Source: Salinimicrobium sp035607535 (lineage in GTDB: Bacteria > Bacteroidota > Bacteroidia > Flavobacteriales > Flavobacteriaceae). Taken from it: a stretch of DNA of 64,000 nt. A program made the position numbers and the translations under genes. The DNA is taken from NCBI RefSeq assembly GCF_035607535.1, contig NZ_JAYDZX010000017.1, positions 124,001 to 188,000 on the forward strand. Direction: 5' to 3'. The notes beneath the pieces were generated by a model. It worked only from the letters and a program-made list of their open reading frames with translations, made no database searches and was not told where the DNA came from. This document shows, piece by piece, positions 1-8,822 of this stretch (within the stretch, counting starts at the first letter, position 1; each line of letters starts with the position of its first letter).

Positions 1-852
1 TTTTTTGGAGCGATAATCGGCCGCTATGGGAACAGAATTGCAAAAGGGAAATTTTCTTTGGACGGACAGGAATATACTCTCGCCCGGAACAACGGGGAAA
101 ACCATCTGCATGGTGGGATAAAAGGATTTGACAATGGGATTTGGAAGGTACAGGATGCTTCAAACCAGAATAGTCTCACTTTATCTTACATCAGTGAACA
201 TTTGGAAGAAGGTTATCCCGGCCGCCTTGAAACTGTTGTGACTTACACCCTTAATGACGACAATTCCCTGGATGTAGAGTATGAAGCCACGACTGACAGA
301 AAAACCATAGTTAATCTCACTCAGCATTCCTACTTCAATTTGTCTGGAGATTTTTCAAAGAAGATCCTGGATCATGAGGTGAGGATCAATGCCGACAGGT
401 TTGTGCCTGTAAATGATAGCCTTATACCAACGGGAGAATTAGATTCAGTAGCCGATACTCCTTTTGATTTCAGGAAGCCCAAAACCCTGGGAAAAGAGAT
501 AAATGCTGCACATGAGCAACTGAAGATTGCAAATGGGTACGATCATACCTGGGTACTTAATGAGCAAGACAGTGGGATGCGCTTTGCTGCTTCGGCAGTT
601 CATCCCGAATCGGGTAGAAGGCTGGAGGTTTTTACCACAGAACCCGGAATGCAACTTTACACCGGGAATTTTCTTGATGGTACTTTGCCTTTGCAACATG
701 GAGACGGGTACTATGAGAAAAGAAGCGGCTTTTGCTTTGAAACACAACACTATCCCGATTCTCCAAATCAGGAAGATTTTCCGTCGGTAGTATTGGAGCC
801 GGGGGAGAAGTACTCCAGTAAAACCAGTTTTAGATTTTCAGTAGAAGAATAG
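1..852 (+). CDS. galM: Aldose 1-epimerase (mutarotase), 5' end cut off by the window
   Basis: Interconverts the alpha and beta anomers of aldoses, here probably xylose or other sugars released from xylan. The open frame runs in from base 1, so the N-terminus is missing; 283 residues are present against roughly 340-390 for the family. The visible part opens with the conserved GRYGNRIA stretch. It continues with ENHLHGG, which holds the first active-site histidine, TQHSYFNL with the second, and GYDHTW with the conserved aspartate. The C-terminal ETQHYPDSPNQ block carries the catalytic glutamate region. A TTG at 58 could be mistaken for a start, but conserved family residues lie upstream of it. 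It is the first + strand gene of the xylan locus, 153 bases before a GH10 xylanase, which supports a role in pentose catabolism. Whether it is secreted cannot be judged without the N-terminus. Confidence 0.93.
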   Translation, partial: FFGAIIGRYGNRIAKGKFSLDGQEYTLARNNGENHLHGGIKGFDNGIWKVQDASNQNSLTLSYISEHLEEGYPGRLETVVTYTLNDDNSLDVEYEATTDRKTIVNLTQHSYFNLSGDFSKKILDHEVRINADRFVPVNDSLIPTGELDSVADTPFDFRKPKTLGKEINAAHEQLKIANGYDHTWVLNEQDSGMRFAASAVHPESGRRLEVFTTEPGMQLYTGNFLDGTLPLQHGDGYYEKRSGFCFETQHYPDSPNQEDFPSVVLEPGEKYSSKTSFRFSVEE

Positions 853-863
853 GGAAGAGTATC

Positions 864-881
864 CAAAAATGACATTTTTGA
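864..881. repeat. Recurrent near-palindrome, copy A
   Basis: Reads CAAAAATGACATTTTTGA, a near-perfect palindrome around one central base. It lies 12 bases after the galM stop codon and is followed by AGCCTTTTTT. The same element recurs at seven other places in the window. Confidence 0.6.
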
Positions 882-1005
882 AGCCTTTTTTCCGAAGATG
901 AGAATGCACGAAGAGGGAAGGTTCAAGATAGAGAAGAGAAGGACAGCAGTGGCTAGGAGCATCAGAAGAGAGCAAGACCAGGTCAATAGAAGATTATTAC
1001 CAATT

Positions 1006-2163
1006 ATGAACTTTAGCACAAATACATATCCCTTACTAAGCCTTTTCCTCTGCATAAGCCTTGCTTTTTCAGCTAGACAAGCTGTTGGCCAAACCGCTTT
1101 TAATAGAGAACATGACGAGTTTGCTCTTAAAAATGCCTTTAAAGAAAAGTTTCTCATAGGTACAGCATTGAATACCTGGCAACTTTTAGGGAAAGAACCG
1201 GAAGCAATAGAAGTTGTAAAGCAGCACTTCAATTCTATAGTTGCCGAAAACAGCATGAAAAGTGCCCGTATTCGGCCGCGGGAAGGAGAATTCAATTTTG
1301 GAGCCGCAGATGAACTGGTGGAGTTCGGGGAGCAAAATGACATGCACATTCATGGGCATACGCTCATTTGGCATTCACAGGCACCGGACTGGTTCTTTGT
1401 AGATGTTCAGGGAAAAAAAGTCACTCCTGAAGTCCTTAAGAAACGTATGAAAGACCACATCTATACCGTAGTAGGCAGGTACAAAGGGCGGATCCATTCT
1501 TGGGACGTGGTAAACGAGGCCATAGAAGATGACGGTAGCTACCGGGAAAGTGAATTCTACAGGATTCTGGGAGAAGATTATATCAAACTGGCTTTTCAGT
1601 TTGCGCACGAAGCAGACCCTGAAGCACAACTTTTCTACAATGACTATTCCATGGCCAATCCGCGCAAACGTGCAGGGGTGGTGAAAATGGTAAAACAGCT
1701 TAAGGAGGAGGGAGTGCCGGTTCATGGCATAGGAATGCAGGGGCATATTGGCTTGAATTATCCAAATATCTTGGAGTTTGAGAAAAGTATAGAAGCATTC
1801 GGAGCTCTGGGCAAGGTAATGATCACCGAACTCGATCTCAGCGTTTTACCCTCTCCCTGGGGCGATGCCGGGGCCGAAATCTCGCAGAATTTTGATTATG
1901 AAGATAAGATGAACCCATTTCCCAAGGGTCTTCCGGAGGATGTTGAACAGCAGTTTACCAGGAGATATGTCCAGTATTTCTCCCTTTTTCTGCAACATCA
2001 GGATAAAATCTCCCGCGTAAGCCTCTGGGGTGTCAACGACGGAAATTCGTGGAAAAACAATTGGCCGGTAAGAGGGAGAACAGACTATCCGCTTTTATTC
2101 GACAGACAGAACCAGCCGAAACCTGTGGTAAAGGAACTCATTGAGTTGAGTACAAAAGAATGA
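1006..2163 (+). CDS. Secreted GH10 endo-1,4-beta-xylanase
   Basis: Retaining endo-xylanase that cuts the beta-1,4-xylan backbone or imported xylo-oligosaccharides. The frame is open from 898, but ATG 1006 is chosen because it begins a normal Sec signal peptide (MNFSTNTYPLLSLF, cleavage after AVGQ), whereas the upstream extension is highly charged. The resulting 385 residues match a single-domain GH10. Family signatures are HGHTLIWHSQAPDWF for the glycone subsites, WDVVNEA with the acid/base glutamate near residue 170, and ITELDLS with the nucleophile near residue 275. No lipobox, binding module or type IX sorting domain is visible, so a periplasmic enzyme acting on imported oligosaccharides is the likeliest reading. 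It is one of three GH10 genes in this locus. A GH43 gene follows after 86 bases. Confidence 0.95.
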   Translation: MNFSTNTYPLLSLFLCISLAFSARQAVGQTAFNREHDEFALKNAFKEKFLIGTALNTWQLLGKEPEAIEVVKQHFNSIVAENSMKSARIRPREGEFNFGAADELVEFGEQNDMHIHGHTLIWHSQAPDWFFVDVQGKKVTPEVLKKRMKDHIYTVVGRYKGRIHSWDVVNEAIEDDGSYRESEFYRILGEDYIKLAFQFAHEADPEAQLFYNDYSMANPRKRAGVVKMVKQLKEEGVPVHGIGMQGHIGLNYPNILEFEKSIEAFGALGKVMITELDLSVLPSPWGDAGAEISQNFDYEDKMNPFPKGLPEDVEQQFTRRYVQYFSLFLQHQDKISRVSLWGVNDGNSWKNNWPVRGRTDYPLLFDRQNQPKPVVKELIELSTKE

Positions 2164-2202
2164 CATGATACACCGGGAACGGAAAAATTTTGAAAGTCTT
2201 AC

Positions 2203-2222
2203 TCAAACGTTTGCGCAGGTAG
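2203..2222. promoter_or_regulatory. Candidate LacI-family operator upstream of GH43
   Basis: Centre CAAACGTTTG is a perfect 10-base palindrome with the CG centre usual for LacI-family operators, and the right arm continues GCGCA. It resembles the stronger site at 29149-29168. It lies about 30-50 bases before the GH43 start at 2250. Assignment to the LacI regulator encoded at 25677 is inference. Confidence 0.45.
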
Positions 2223-2249
2223 AATTGCAAAAAAGATAAAGAAGAAGAT

Positions 2250-3614
2250 ATGAAATACAGAGAGTTGGCATTTAGGAATTTTACAACGGTTTTTACCTTG
2301 ATCATCCTTCTAACCCCGAAAACGGCACTTGCGCAGAATCCGCTGATCATAGACCAGTTCACGGCAGATCCTACGGCCAGAGTTTTTAATGGAAAGTTAT
2401 ACGTGTTTCCTTCCCATGATATTGTGCCTCCCAAAGGGGAAGGACGTGCAGAATGGTTCAACATGGCAGATTATCACGTCTTTTCTTCTGAAAATCTAAC
2501 CGATTGGACAGACCACGGAAAAATCCTGGATCAAAAGGATGTTCCGTGGGGCGATCCCACGGCTTATAGTATGTGGGGCCCCGATGCGGTATCCAAAAAT
2601 GGAAAATATTACTTCTATTTTCCCACCAGGATCAAAGGTGCCGCGAATGGTGAAAAGGGCTTTTCCATTGGGGTAGCCATAGCAGATAAGCCTGAAGGTC
2701 CTTACAAGCCACAGCCAAACCATATTCATGGTGTGGAAGGAATAGATCCAAATGTTTTTATAGATAATGATGGGCAGGCTTACCTGTACTGGTCCCGAGG
2801 CGAGATCTTCGGTGCGAAACTGAATGATAATATGCTGGAGCTGGCTTCAGAAATAAAAACTTTTGAGGAGATCCCTCAAAAAGGGCATATAGAAGGGCCT
2901 TTTGTATTTGAACGTAACGGGATCTATTATATGACCTATCCCCATGTGGCTAATAATACCGAAAGAATTGAATATGGAGTTTCGGATAACCCCATGGGAC
3001 CATTCACCCATAGAGGAGTTGTCATGGATGAGTCTGCTTCAGGTACCTGGACGAATCATCATTCGATTGTTAGTTATAAAGATCAATGGTATTTATTTTA
3101 TCACGACAATGATCTGTCTCCCGATTTTGACAAAAACCGCTCCATTCGTGCGGACAGCTTGTTTTTTGAGGACAATGGAAATATTAAAAAAGTAGTTCCT
3201 ACCAAACGCGGAGTGGGAGTTACTTCCAGCAATTCTGAAATTCAAATCGACCGTTATAGTGCAAAAAGTAATTACGGAGCTGCCGCAGTTTTCTTGGACC
3301 GGCTTGATCCCTTTCAAGGCTGGAAAATGGTAATAAATAAACCTGATGCCTGGGTTAGGTATAACAGGGTAGTCTTCGGTAAAGAAGGTCCGAAAGAAGT
3401 AAAGCTGAAGGCAAGATCCTTAACCGGCGGTACTGTGGTACTAAAACTGGCAGGTGAGGACCAAAAGGAGATTTCTAGAGTTGCCATTCAAAAAGGGGGA
3501 AATTGGAATGTTTTTTCAGCGCCGGTAGAAAAGGAGGTAGAAGGTATTCAGGATCTTATAGTGCAGTTGAAGGAAGGTGATGGCGTGGAGGTGGATTGGG
3601 TGAAATTCAACTAA
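2250..3614 (+). CDS. GH43 glycosidase with C-terminal CBM6-like domain (xylosidase/arabinofuranosidase)
   Basis: Inverting glycosidase expected to remove arabinofuranose or xylose from xylan fragments. A Sec signal peptide covers about residues 1-29 (ending TALAQ), so it is exported. The five-blade GH43 domain follows. FTADPTARV holds the general-base aspartate near residue 40, GIDPNVFID the pKa-tuning aspartate near 166, and GHIEGPFVF the general-acid glutamate near 215. WTNHHSIV and WYLFYHDN are also typical. The last 120 or so residues form a separate beta-rich domain (from about DRYSAKSNYGAAAVF to VDWVKFN) resembling CBM6. The 454-residue length fits GH43 plus CBM. Exact specificity cannot be read from sequence. 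It follows the GH10 gene and precedes the susC leader. Confidence 0.9.
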   Translation: MKYRELAFRNFTTVFTLIILLTPKTALAQNPLIIDQFTADPTARVFNGKLYVFPSHDIVPPKGEGRAEWFNMADYHVFSSENLTDWTDHGKILDQKDVPWGDPTAYSMWGPDAVSKNGKYYFYFPTRIKGAANGEKGFSIGVAIADKPEGPYKPQPNHIHGVEGIDPNVFIDNDGQAYLYWSRGEIFGAKLNDNMLELASEIKTFEEIPQKGHIEGPFVFERNGIYYMTYPHVANNTERIEYGVSDNPMGPFTHRGVVMDESASGTWTNHHSIVSYKDQWYLFYHDNDLSPDFDKNRSIRADSLFFEDNGNIKKVVPTKRGVGVTSSNSEIQIDRYSAKSNYGAAAVFLDRLDPFQGWKMVINKPDAWVRYNRVVFGKEGPKEVKLKARSLTGGTVVLKLAGEDQKEISRVAIQKGGNWNVFSAPVEKEVEGIQDLIVQLKEGDGVEVDWVKFN

Positions 3615-3989
3615 GATCATCCTCAAGAATTCATCACAAGCACCTGAAAAAATATGAGATGATCAATAGAGGAAATTTTTCACAATCGATTTTCAAAATA
3701 CCTCTTCAGAAAAAAAAGTTGTTAAAAATTTTGAAATTTCAAAACTCCTTTGCTGTTGGCAGATGATTAAAGGGTTTTGGTGCCGTAAAGTGCTGTAATG
3801 CTTCAAATTTCGTACAATTTTGCAACAAATGTGCTACTAAATTTTAGCAGTTGAAGCTATGTTTATAAGATAATTATTTTTTAGATTTAACCCATATTTA
3901 AGAAATCAATCGATTTCGTAAATGTTAAAAATTCAATGCCATTACGAGGCAGGATATTTTACTTAATACTTAATTAATAAAGATTGAAG
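3615..3989 (+). promoter_or_regulatory. Control region in front of susC (375 bases, no gene)
   Basis: AT-rich and without a coding frame. At 3902-3917 there is an inverted repeat GAAATC-AATC-GATTTC. Its right part CGATTTCGTAA differs by one base from the right half of the LacI-type operator at 29149-29168, so it may be a LacI half-site. Another weak dyad, TGCTA-N8-TAGCA, lies near 3830-3850. No clean TTTG/TAnnTTTG promoter pair was found. This is where the hybrid sensor encoded at 12744-16949 would be expected to bind, but its site is not recognisable by eye. Confidence 0.4.
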
Positions 3990-6900
3990 ATGACAAATTA
4001 TTTACTTCGCGAATTTTGCTCCAGGACACGAAGTTTTACTTTTTTGGTTCTTTTGAGCTTAATGAGTTTTACTGCAGTCGGTCAAAGTACAGTGACAGGG
4101 ACGGTCACCGATGAAAATGGTCCCATGCCCGGAGTTACCGTCCTACTTAAGGGAACAACTAATGGAGTGGTGACCGATTTTGATGGAAACTACACTATTG
4201 ATAATGTTCCTGCCAACGGAACTCTTGTTTATAGTTACGTAGGTTTTGTAACTGAAGAAATTACCGTGAATGGCCAGTCGGAAATCAATGTTACTCTTAT
4301 TCAGGATGTCTCTGCTTTGGATGAAGTGGTGGTAGTAGGTTATGGAACAATGAAAAAGAGTGATGTGACAGGAGCTGTGGTTTCGGTTTCGGCTGATGCA
4401 TTAGAGGAGTCTGTGTCCACTACGGTAGACCAGGTGCTTCAGGGGCGAGCTGCCGGAGTGCAAATTCAGCAGAACAGTGGGGCTCCGGGAGGAAGCTCTT
4501 CGATAAGAATTCGTGGGATAAGTTCCATAACAGGTTCCAACGAGCCCATTTTCGTTATCGACGGAGTAATCGTGGATAGTAATACCGGCCAGGGAGGGCA
4601 AAATGCTTTTGCATCTATCAACCCTTCAGATATTGAATCCATAGATATCTTAAAGGATGCTTCTGCTACGGCAATTTATGGGTCCAGGGCTGCTAACGGG
4701 GTTATTTTGATCACTACAAAGAGAGGCCGGGCAGGTGAAATGAGGGTAAATCTGGATACCTACGTAGGTTTTCAGGAATTACCAAAACACCTGGATATGC
4801 TAAACCTGCGAGAGTACGCTATTCATAAAAATACCAGAGCCGAACTGGGCATTGTTGAGCAGGATCCCTTTTTTATTCGTCCGGAGTTGCTGGGAGAAGG
4901 AACTGACTGGCAGGATGAAATGTTTGACAGGGCTATGATGGAAAGCTATAATGTTTCTGTCTCTGGTGGAAACGAAAAAAACAATTATTCCATGAGTATT
5001 GGATATCTTGATCAGGAAGGTATTGCGTTGGGCTCTTCTTTTGATCGTTTGAACCTTCGGGGTCTATTCGATACACAGGTGAAAGATTATCTAAAGACCG
5101 GGATAAATTTTGCTTTCAGTAATATTAACCAGAATACTACATTTTCAGACCAGTCGTTGATTCTCACCGCTTTAAAGCAAACGCCAAATGTGGCGGTGCG
5201 CAATGCAGAAGGAACCTTCGACGGTCCTGTAACAGACGAATTCGTGCAGAATAACCCTGTAGGTTTAGCCAGTATTAGAGAAAACAGGAGTGAAAGTGCC
5301 GGGATAAGGGCAAATACTTATGCGGAGCTTGAGATCATTGAAGGTCTAAAGTTGAGATCGGAGTACTCCCTGGATTACGGAATATATAATGGATATACTT
5401 TTAATCCTTCCTATACTTTTGGGGCCATTGTGAACGATGTTCGTGAAGGAAGTAGAACAAAAAATTATAATGAATACTACAACTTCCGTAACATCTTAAC
5501 CTACGACCGTACTTTTGGAGATCACAGTATTAACACTATGCTGGGACAGGAGTACCAGGAATCTTTCTGGGAAGGTTTATACGGTTACCGCACAGGATAT
5601 CTTACAAATGGAGCTACCGATCTCAATGCTGGTGATGCCACAACTGCCAGAAATTCCAATTCCAGTTTCAAAAGTGCACTTAGCTCTTATTTTGGACGGG
5701 CCTTCTATTCCTATGATGACAGGTATTTATTGACAGCCACTTTAAGGTATGATGGTTCTTCTAAATTTAGCGAGGATAATCGTTGGGGTTGGTTCCCATC
5801 GGCAGCATTGGCCTGGAGAATTTCCAATGAGGATTTTCTTAGAGACAATGAATACATTAATAACTTGAAGCTGCGTTTAGGATATGGAGCTGTGGGTAAC
5901 CAGAGTGTGCCTAATTTTGCCTTCACTTCTATTTATGGAGCCTCTGCCACTCCTTTTGGAACCGGGCTTTTGGCTGCAAATACTGCAAACCCAGACCTGC
6001 AGTGGGAAACTACATATTCCAGCAATGCCGGTATTGATCTTTACATGTTCAATAACCGTATTGAGTTTATTGCAGATGTATACTACAAGAAAACAGAAGA
6101 CCTACTTCTTCTTGCTCCCTATCCAGATTATTCGGGAACTTCAGGTGTAGGTGCTACTTCTGCGCCATATGTGAACATTGGATCTTTGGAAAACAAGGGT
6201 GTTGAGCTGACTCTTAATACTGTAAACATCGATTCTGATAACTTTGCCTGGAAATCAAACTTTGTTTTTACCCTCAACAGAAACGAAGTGCTTTCCCTGG
6301 CCACCGAAACCGGGATTCTTAACAGAACTCTTCAGCAAGGTTCAGATGTCACCATTGTTACAAGAACTGCAGTTGGTAAGCCTATAGCTCAATTCTATGG
6401 TTATAAAGTTATTGGGCGTTTTGAAGATGCTACCGATTTCTACTACAGAAATGAGGCCGGAGAGGTTGTTCCAACGGCCTTGCCGGAAGGAATGGAAATT
6501 GGAGAAAATGGAGTGTGGATTGGAGATTACATTTTTAAAGACATTAACGGTGACGGAGTAATTAATGAACAGGACAGGGATTATATTGGAAACCCATTGC
6601 CAGATTTCACTTTTGGTATAGCAAATACCTTTAGATATAAGAATTTTGATCTAAATGTTCAACTGTCAGGAGTCTACGGAAATGAGATTGTAAATTATCA
6701 GAGAAGATTTTTAGAAAACCCAAGGGAAAATACCAACTTGCTGCAATCGGCTCTTGGTTATGCCCAACTGGCCTTAATAGATCCTAATGGTCCAAACGAT
6801 TACCGCAACGTGCAGATCGTTGGAGGTGATCCATATATGCCAAGAATAGCGGCATCATCTGCAGCTTCGACTTCGAATTTCAGGTTTAGTGACAGGTTCC

Positions 6901-7154
6901 TTGAAGATGGTTCCTATTTGAGGATTCAGAACATCTCCTTTGGCTATAGATTACCAGCCGATTGGATTGAACGATTTGGATTATACAGCATGAAGGCATA
7001 TACCAATCTTCAGAATGTTTACACTTTTACAGATTACTCTGGCTATGATCCCGAAGTAGGAGCAATTAACCAGGATGCCCTTTTAACAGGTATTGATAAT
7101 GGCCGTTATCCCTCCCCTAGAATTTATACGGTAGGTTTAAATGTCAACTTTTAA
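3990..7154 (+). CDS. susC: SusC-type TonB-dependent xylo-oligosaccharide importer
   Basis: Outer-membrane TonB-dependent channel that imports oligosaccharides held by its SusD lid. ATG 3990 is preferred to the TTG six bases upstream. A signal peptide ends near TAVGQ. It is followed by a carboxypeptidase-regulatory-like beta-sandwich (about residues 32-110, VTGTVTDENGPMPGVTVLLK). Next comes the plug, with the SusC signatures DEVVVVGYG, IFVIDGVIVD and ATAIYGSRAANGVILITTK. The long 22-strand barrel ends in VGLNVNF with a terminal phenylalanine, the usual outer-membrane signal. The 1,054 residues are normal for SusC. It is the first gene of the susC-susD-SGBP-GH10 operon. The direct neighbours indicate xylan oligosaccharides as substrate. 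Confidence 0.96.
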   Translation: MTNYLLREFCSRTRSFTFLVLLSLMSFTAVGQSTVTGTVTDENGPMPGVTVLLKGTTNGVVTDFDGNYTIDNVPANGTLVYSYVGFVTEEITVNGQSEINVTLIQDVSALDEVVVVGYGTMKKSDVTGAVVSVSADALEESVSTTVDQVLQGRAAGVQIQQNSGAPGGSSSIRIRGISSITGSNEPIFVIDGVIVDSNTGQGGQNAFASINPSDIESIDILKDASATAIYGSRAANGVILITTKRGRAGEMRVNLDTYVGFQELPKHLDMLNLREYAIHKNTRAELGIVEQDPFFIRPELLGEGTDWQDEMFDRAMMESYNVSVSGGNEKNNYSMSIGYLDQEGIALGSSFDRLNLRGLFDTQVKDYLKTGINFAFSNINQNTTFSDQSLILTALKQTPNVAVRNAEGTFDGPVTDEFVQNNPVGLASIRENRSESAGIRANTYAELEIIEGLKLRSEYSLDYGIYNGYTFNPSYTFGAIVNDVREGSRTKNYNEYYNFRNILTYDRTFGDHSINTMLGQEYQESFWEGLYGYRTGYLTNGATDLNAGDATTARNSNSSFKSALSSYFGRAFYSYDDRYLLTATLRYDGSSKFSEDNRWGWFPSAALAWRISNEDFLRDNEYINNLKLRLGYGAVGNQSVPNFAFTSIYGASATPFGTGLLAANTANPDLQWETTYSSNAGIDLYMFNNRIEFIADVYYKKTEDLLLLAPYPDYSGTSGVGATSAPYVNIGSLENKGVELTLNTVNIDSDNFAWKSNFVFTLNRNEVLSLATETGILNRTLQQGSDVTIVTRTAVGKPIAQFYGYKVIGRFEDATDFYYRNEAGEVVPTALPEGMEIGENGVWIGDYIFKDINGDGVINEQDRDYIGNPLPDFTFGIANTFRYKNFDLNVQLSGVYGNEIVNYQRRFLENPRENTNLLQSALGYAQLALIDPNGPNDYRNVQIVGGDPYMPRIAASSAASTSNFRFSDRFLEDGSYLRIQNISFGYRLPADWIERFGLYSMKAYTNLQNVYTFTDYSGYDPEVGAINQDALLTGIDNGRYPSPRIYTVGLNVNF

Positions 7155-7158
7155 AAAA

Positions 7159-8793
7159 ATGATGATTATGAAAAATATAGTTAAAACACTTTTTGTGGCG
7201 GGTCTCCTTGTTGGCTCCTACGGCTGTAGTCTTGATGTAGAGCCGAATGATCAAATTGCAAAAGAGAATTTCTTCAAATCTGAACAGGATTTCCAGGCTG
7301 CAACTGCACCTCTTTATAACAAGGTATGGTTTTCATTCAATGATAAATTTTACTTTGGTCTGGGTGATGGAAGGTCTTATAATTTGTATGCCCCTTATTC
7401 AGACTACATTTATCCTTTCAGCGATTTAACTGAGACCGGTCTTACCGGGCCGCTGGTGGAGGCATGGAGATCTCTGTACGTGGTAATTCAGCAGTCCAAT
7501 AATACTATTGAGGCTATAAGGCAAAGTAATGTTAGTGAAGACATAAAAAATCAGTACATAGCCGAGGCAAGATTCATGCGAGGAACGGCCTACTGGTATG
7601 TTGCTTCATTATGGGGAGATGCTATTATTACCACAAGTCAGTCAGAAATCATTAGTAATCCATTGATCCCGAAGAGCCCAAGAACCGATGTGTTTGAGTT
7701 TGCATTGAGGGATCTGGAATTTGCTGCTAAGTATTTACCCGAAACAGCAGGACAGGCTGGGCGGCTAACAAAATATGCAGCTTATGGAATGCTGTCCCGA
7801 GTATATCTCTCATATTCCGGACTTGTTGATGGCCCCAACAGTGGTACGAGAGATCAGGAACTTCTTGACCTGGCAAAAATGGCTGCTGCCAAGGCTATTA
7901 ATGAAGGACCTTATGCTTTGATGGGTGACTACGCCGACTTGTTTAAAGTCGAAAATAATAACAATTCAGAATCAATGTTTGCGCTGCAGTGGGTACCAAA
8001 TGGAGATTGGGGAGTGAATAATACACATCAGGCATACTTTGCACTAAATTCTGAAATAACCGGGGATGATGCGGCCTGGGGAGCCTGGACGAGAGCCTCA
8101 TATGACGTTTTGTTGGAATATGAACAGAATGACCAGCGTCGCGAAGCCACCTGGATGGCTGATGGAGACTTTTATCCTGAGATCAACAAAGCAAATGGAG
8201 GTTATTTGGTCGAACATGAAAACACTTATCTCAATGTAAAGAAAGGAGTTGTGGGTTCAACTAAAGACAACCCGGCTACTTCAAGAATGAATTCCGGCTT
8301 GAATACTTATATGCTAAGGCTGGGGGAAGTTTACCTGAACTATGCCGAGGCAGTGTTAGGAAACAACGCCTCTACAAGTGACGCAACTGCACTTATGTAT
8401 GTCAATGAACTTCGCGAAAGAGCAGGTTTGGATCCTAAATCCAGTCTTACCTTCGCAGATCTTCTACATGAGCGCCGGGTAGAATTGGCAATGGAAGGTC
8501 AGTTCTGGTACGATTTGGTGAGATGGTCCTATTATGAACAACAGGAAGTAATAAATTACATTGACAATCAGGATCGGGCTACCATTCTTCCTTTCACCTA
8601 TAATGCCGCAACCAATACTGTAACGATTGATGAGACAGTTGACGCTACGACACGTGCGGTGGGAGATGCTGATGCCAGTATATTCTTTTTGCCTTATCCT
8701 GAATCTGAAGTTGTGCAAAATCCACTTCTAAGAGAAGAGGCTGTTCCTTACGAGTTTACTGAAGAAAGAATTACAGATGAACTATTCCAGTAA
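7159..8793 (+). CDS. susD: SusD-type surface glycan-binding lipoprotein
   Basis: Lid and glycan-binding partner of the preceding SusC, anchored on the cell surface. The frame is open from an ATG at 7141 inside susC, but the ATG cluster at 7159, 7162 and 7168 just after the susC stop fits a lipoprotein signal peptide better (VKTLFVAGLLVGSYGC). The start among these is uncertain. After the acylated cysteine come helical TPR-like repeats and SusD/RagB features: FRAMGTAYW-like text at MRGTAYWYVASLWGD, LNYAEA, and LLHERRVELAMEGQFWYDLVRW near the C-terminus. About 544 residues, typical of the family. Coupled to susC by a 4-base gap, so translation is probably coupled. Confidence 0.95.
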   Translation: MMIMKNIVKTLFVAGLLVGSYGCSLDVEPNDQIAKENFFKSEQDFQAATAPLYNKVWFSFNDKFYFGLGDGRSYNLYAPYSDYIYPFSDLTETGLTGPLVEAWRSLYVVIQQSNNTIEAIRQSNVSEDIKNQYIAEARFMRGTAYWYVASLWGDAIITTSQSEIISNPLIPKSPRTDVFEFALRDLEFAAKYLPETAGQAGRLTKYAAYGMLSRVYLSYSGLVDGPNSGTRDQELLDLAKMAAAKAINEGPYALMGDYADLFKVENNNNSESMFALQWVPNGDWGVNNTHQAYFALNSEITGDDAAWGAWTRASYDVLLEYEQNDQRREATWMADGDFYPEINKANGGYLVEHENTYLNVKKGVVGSTKDNPATSRMNSGLNTYMLRLGEVYLNYAEAVLGNNASTSDATALMYVNELRERAGLDPKSSLTFADLLHERRVELAMEGQFWYDLVRWSYYEQQEVINYIDNQDRATILPFTYNAATNTVTIDETVDATTRAVGDADASIFFLPYPESEVVQNPLLREEAVPYEFTEERITDELFQ

Positions 8794-8822
8794 GAAATTA
8801 TATAACATTAAAATCAAATAAA

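Noticed and set aside
445..750. Open frames antisense or out of frame to strong genes throughout the window, such as this one inside galM
   Set aside because: They lie wholly within well-recognised genes and show no family, signal or spacing of their own.
898..1005. N-terminal extension of the first GH10
   Set aside because: Highly charged and in front of a proper signal peptide; the start at 1006 explains export.
3790..3835. A -7 box for susC near TACAATTTTG
   Set aside because: The spacing within the box does not fit TAnnTTTG, and no TTTG partner stands at the right distance.
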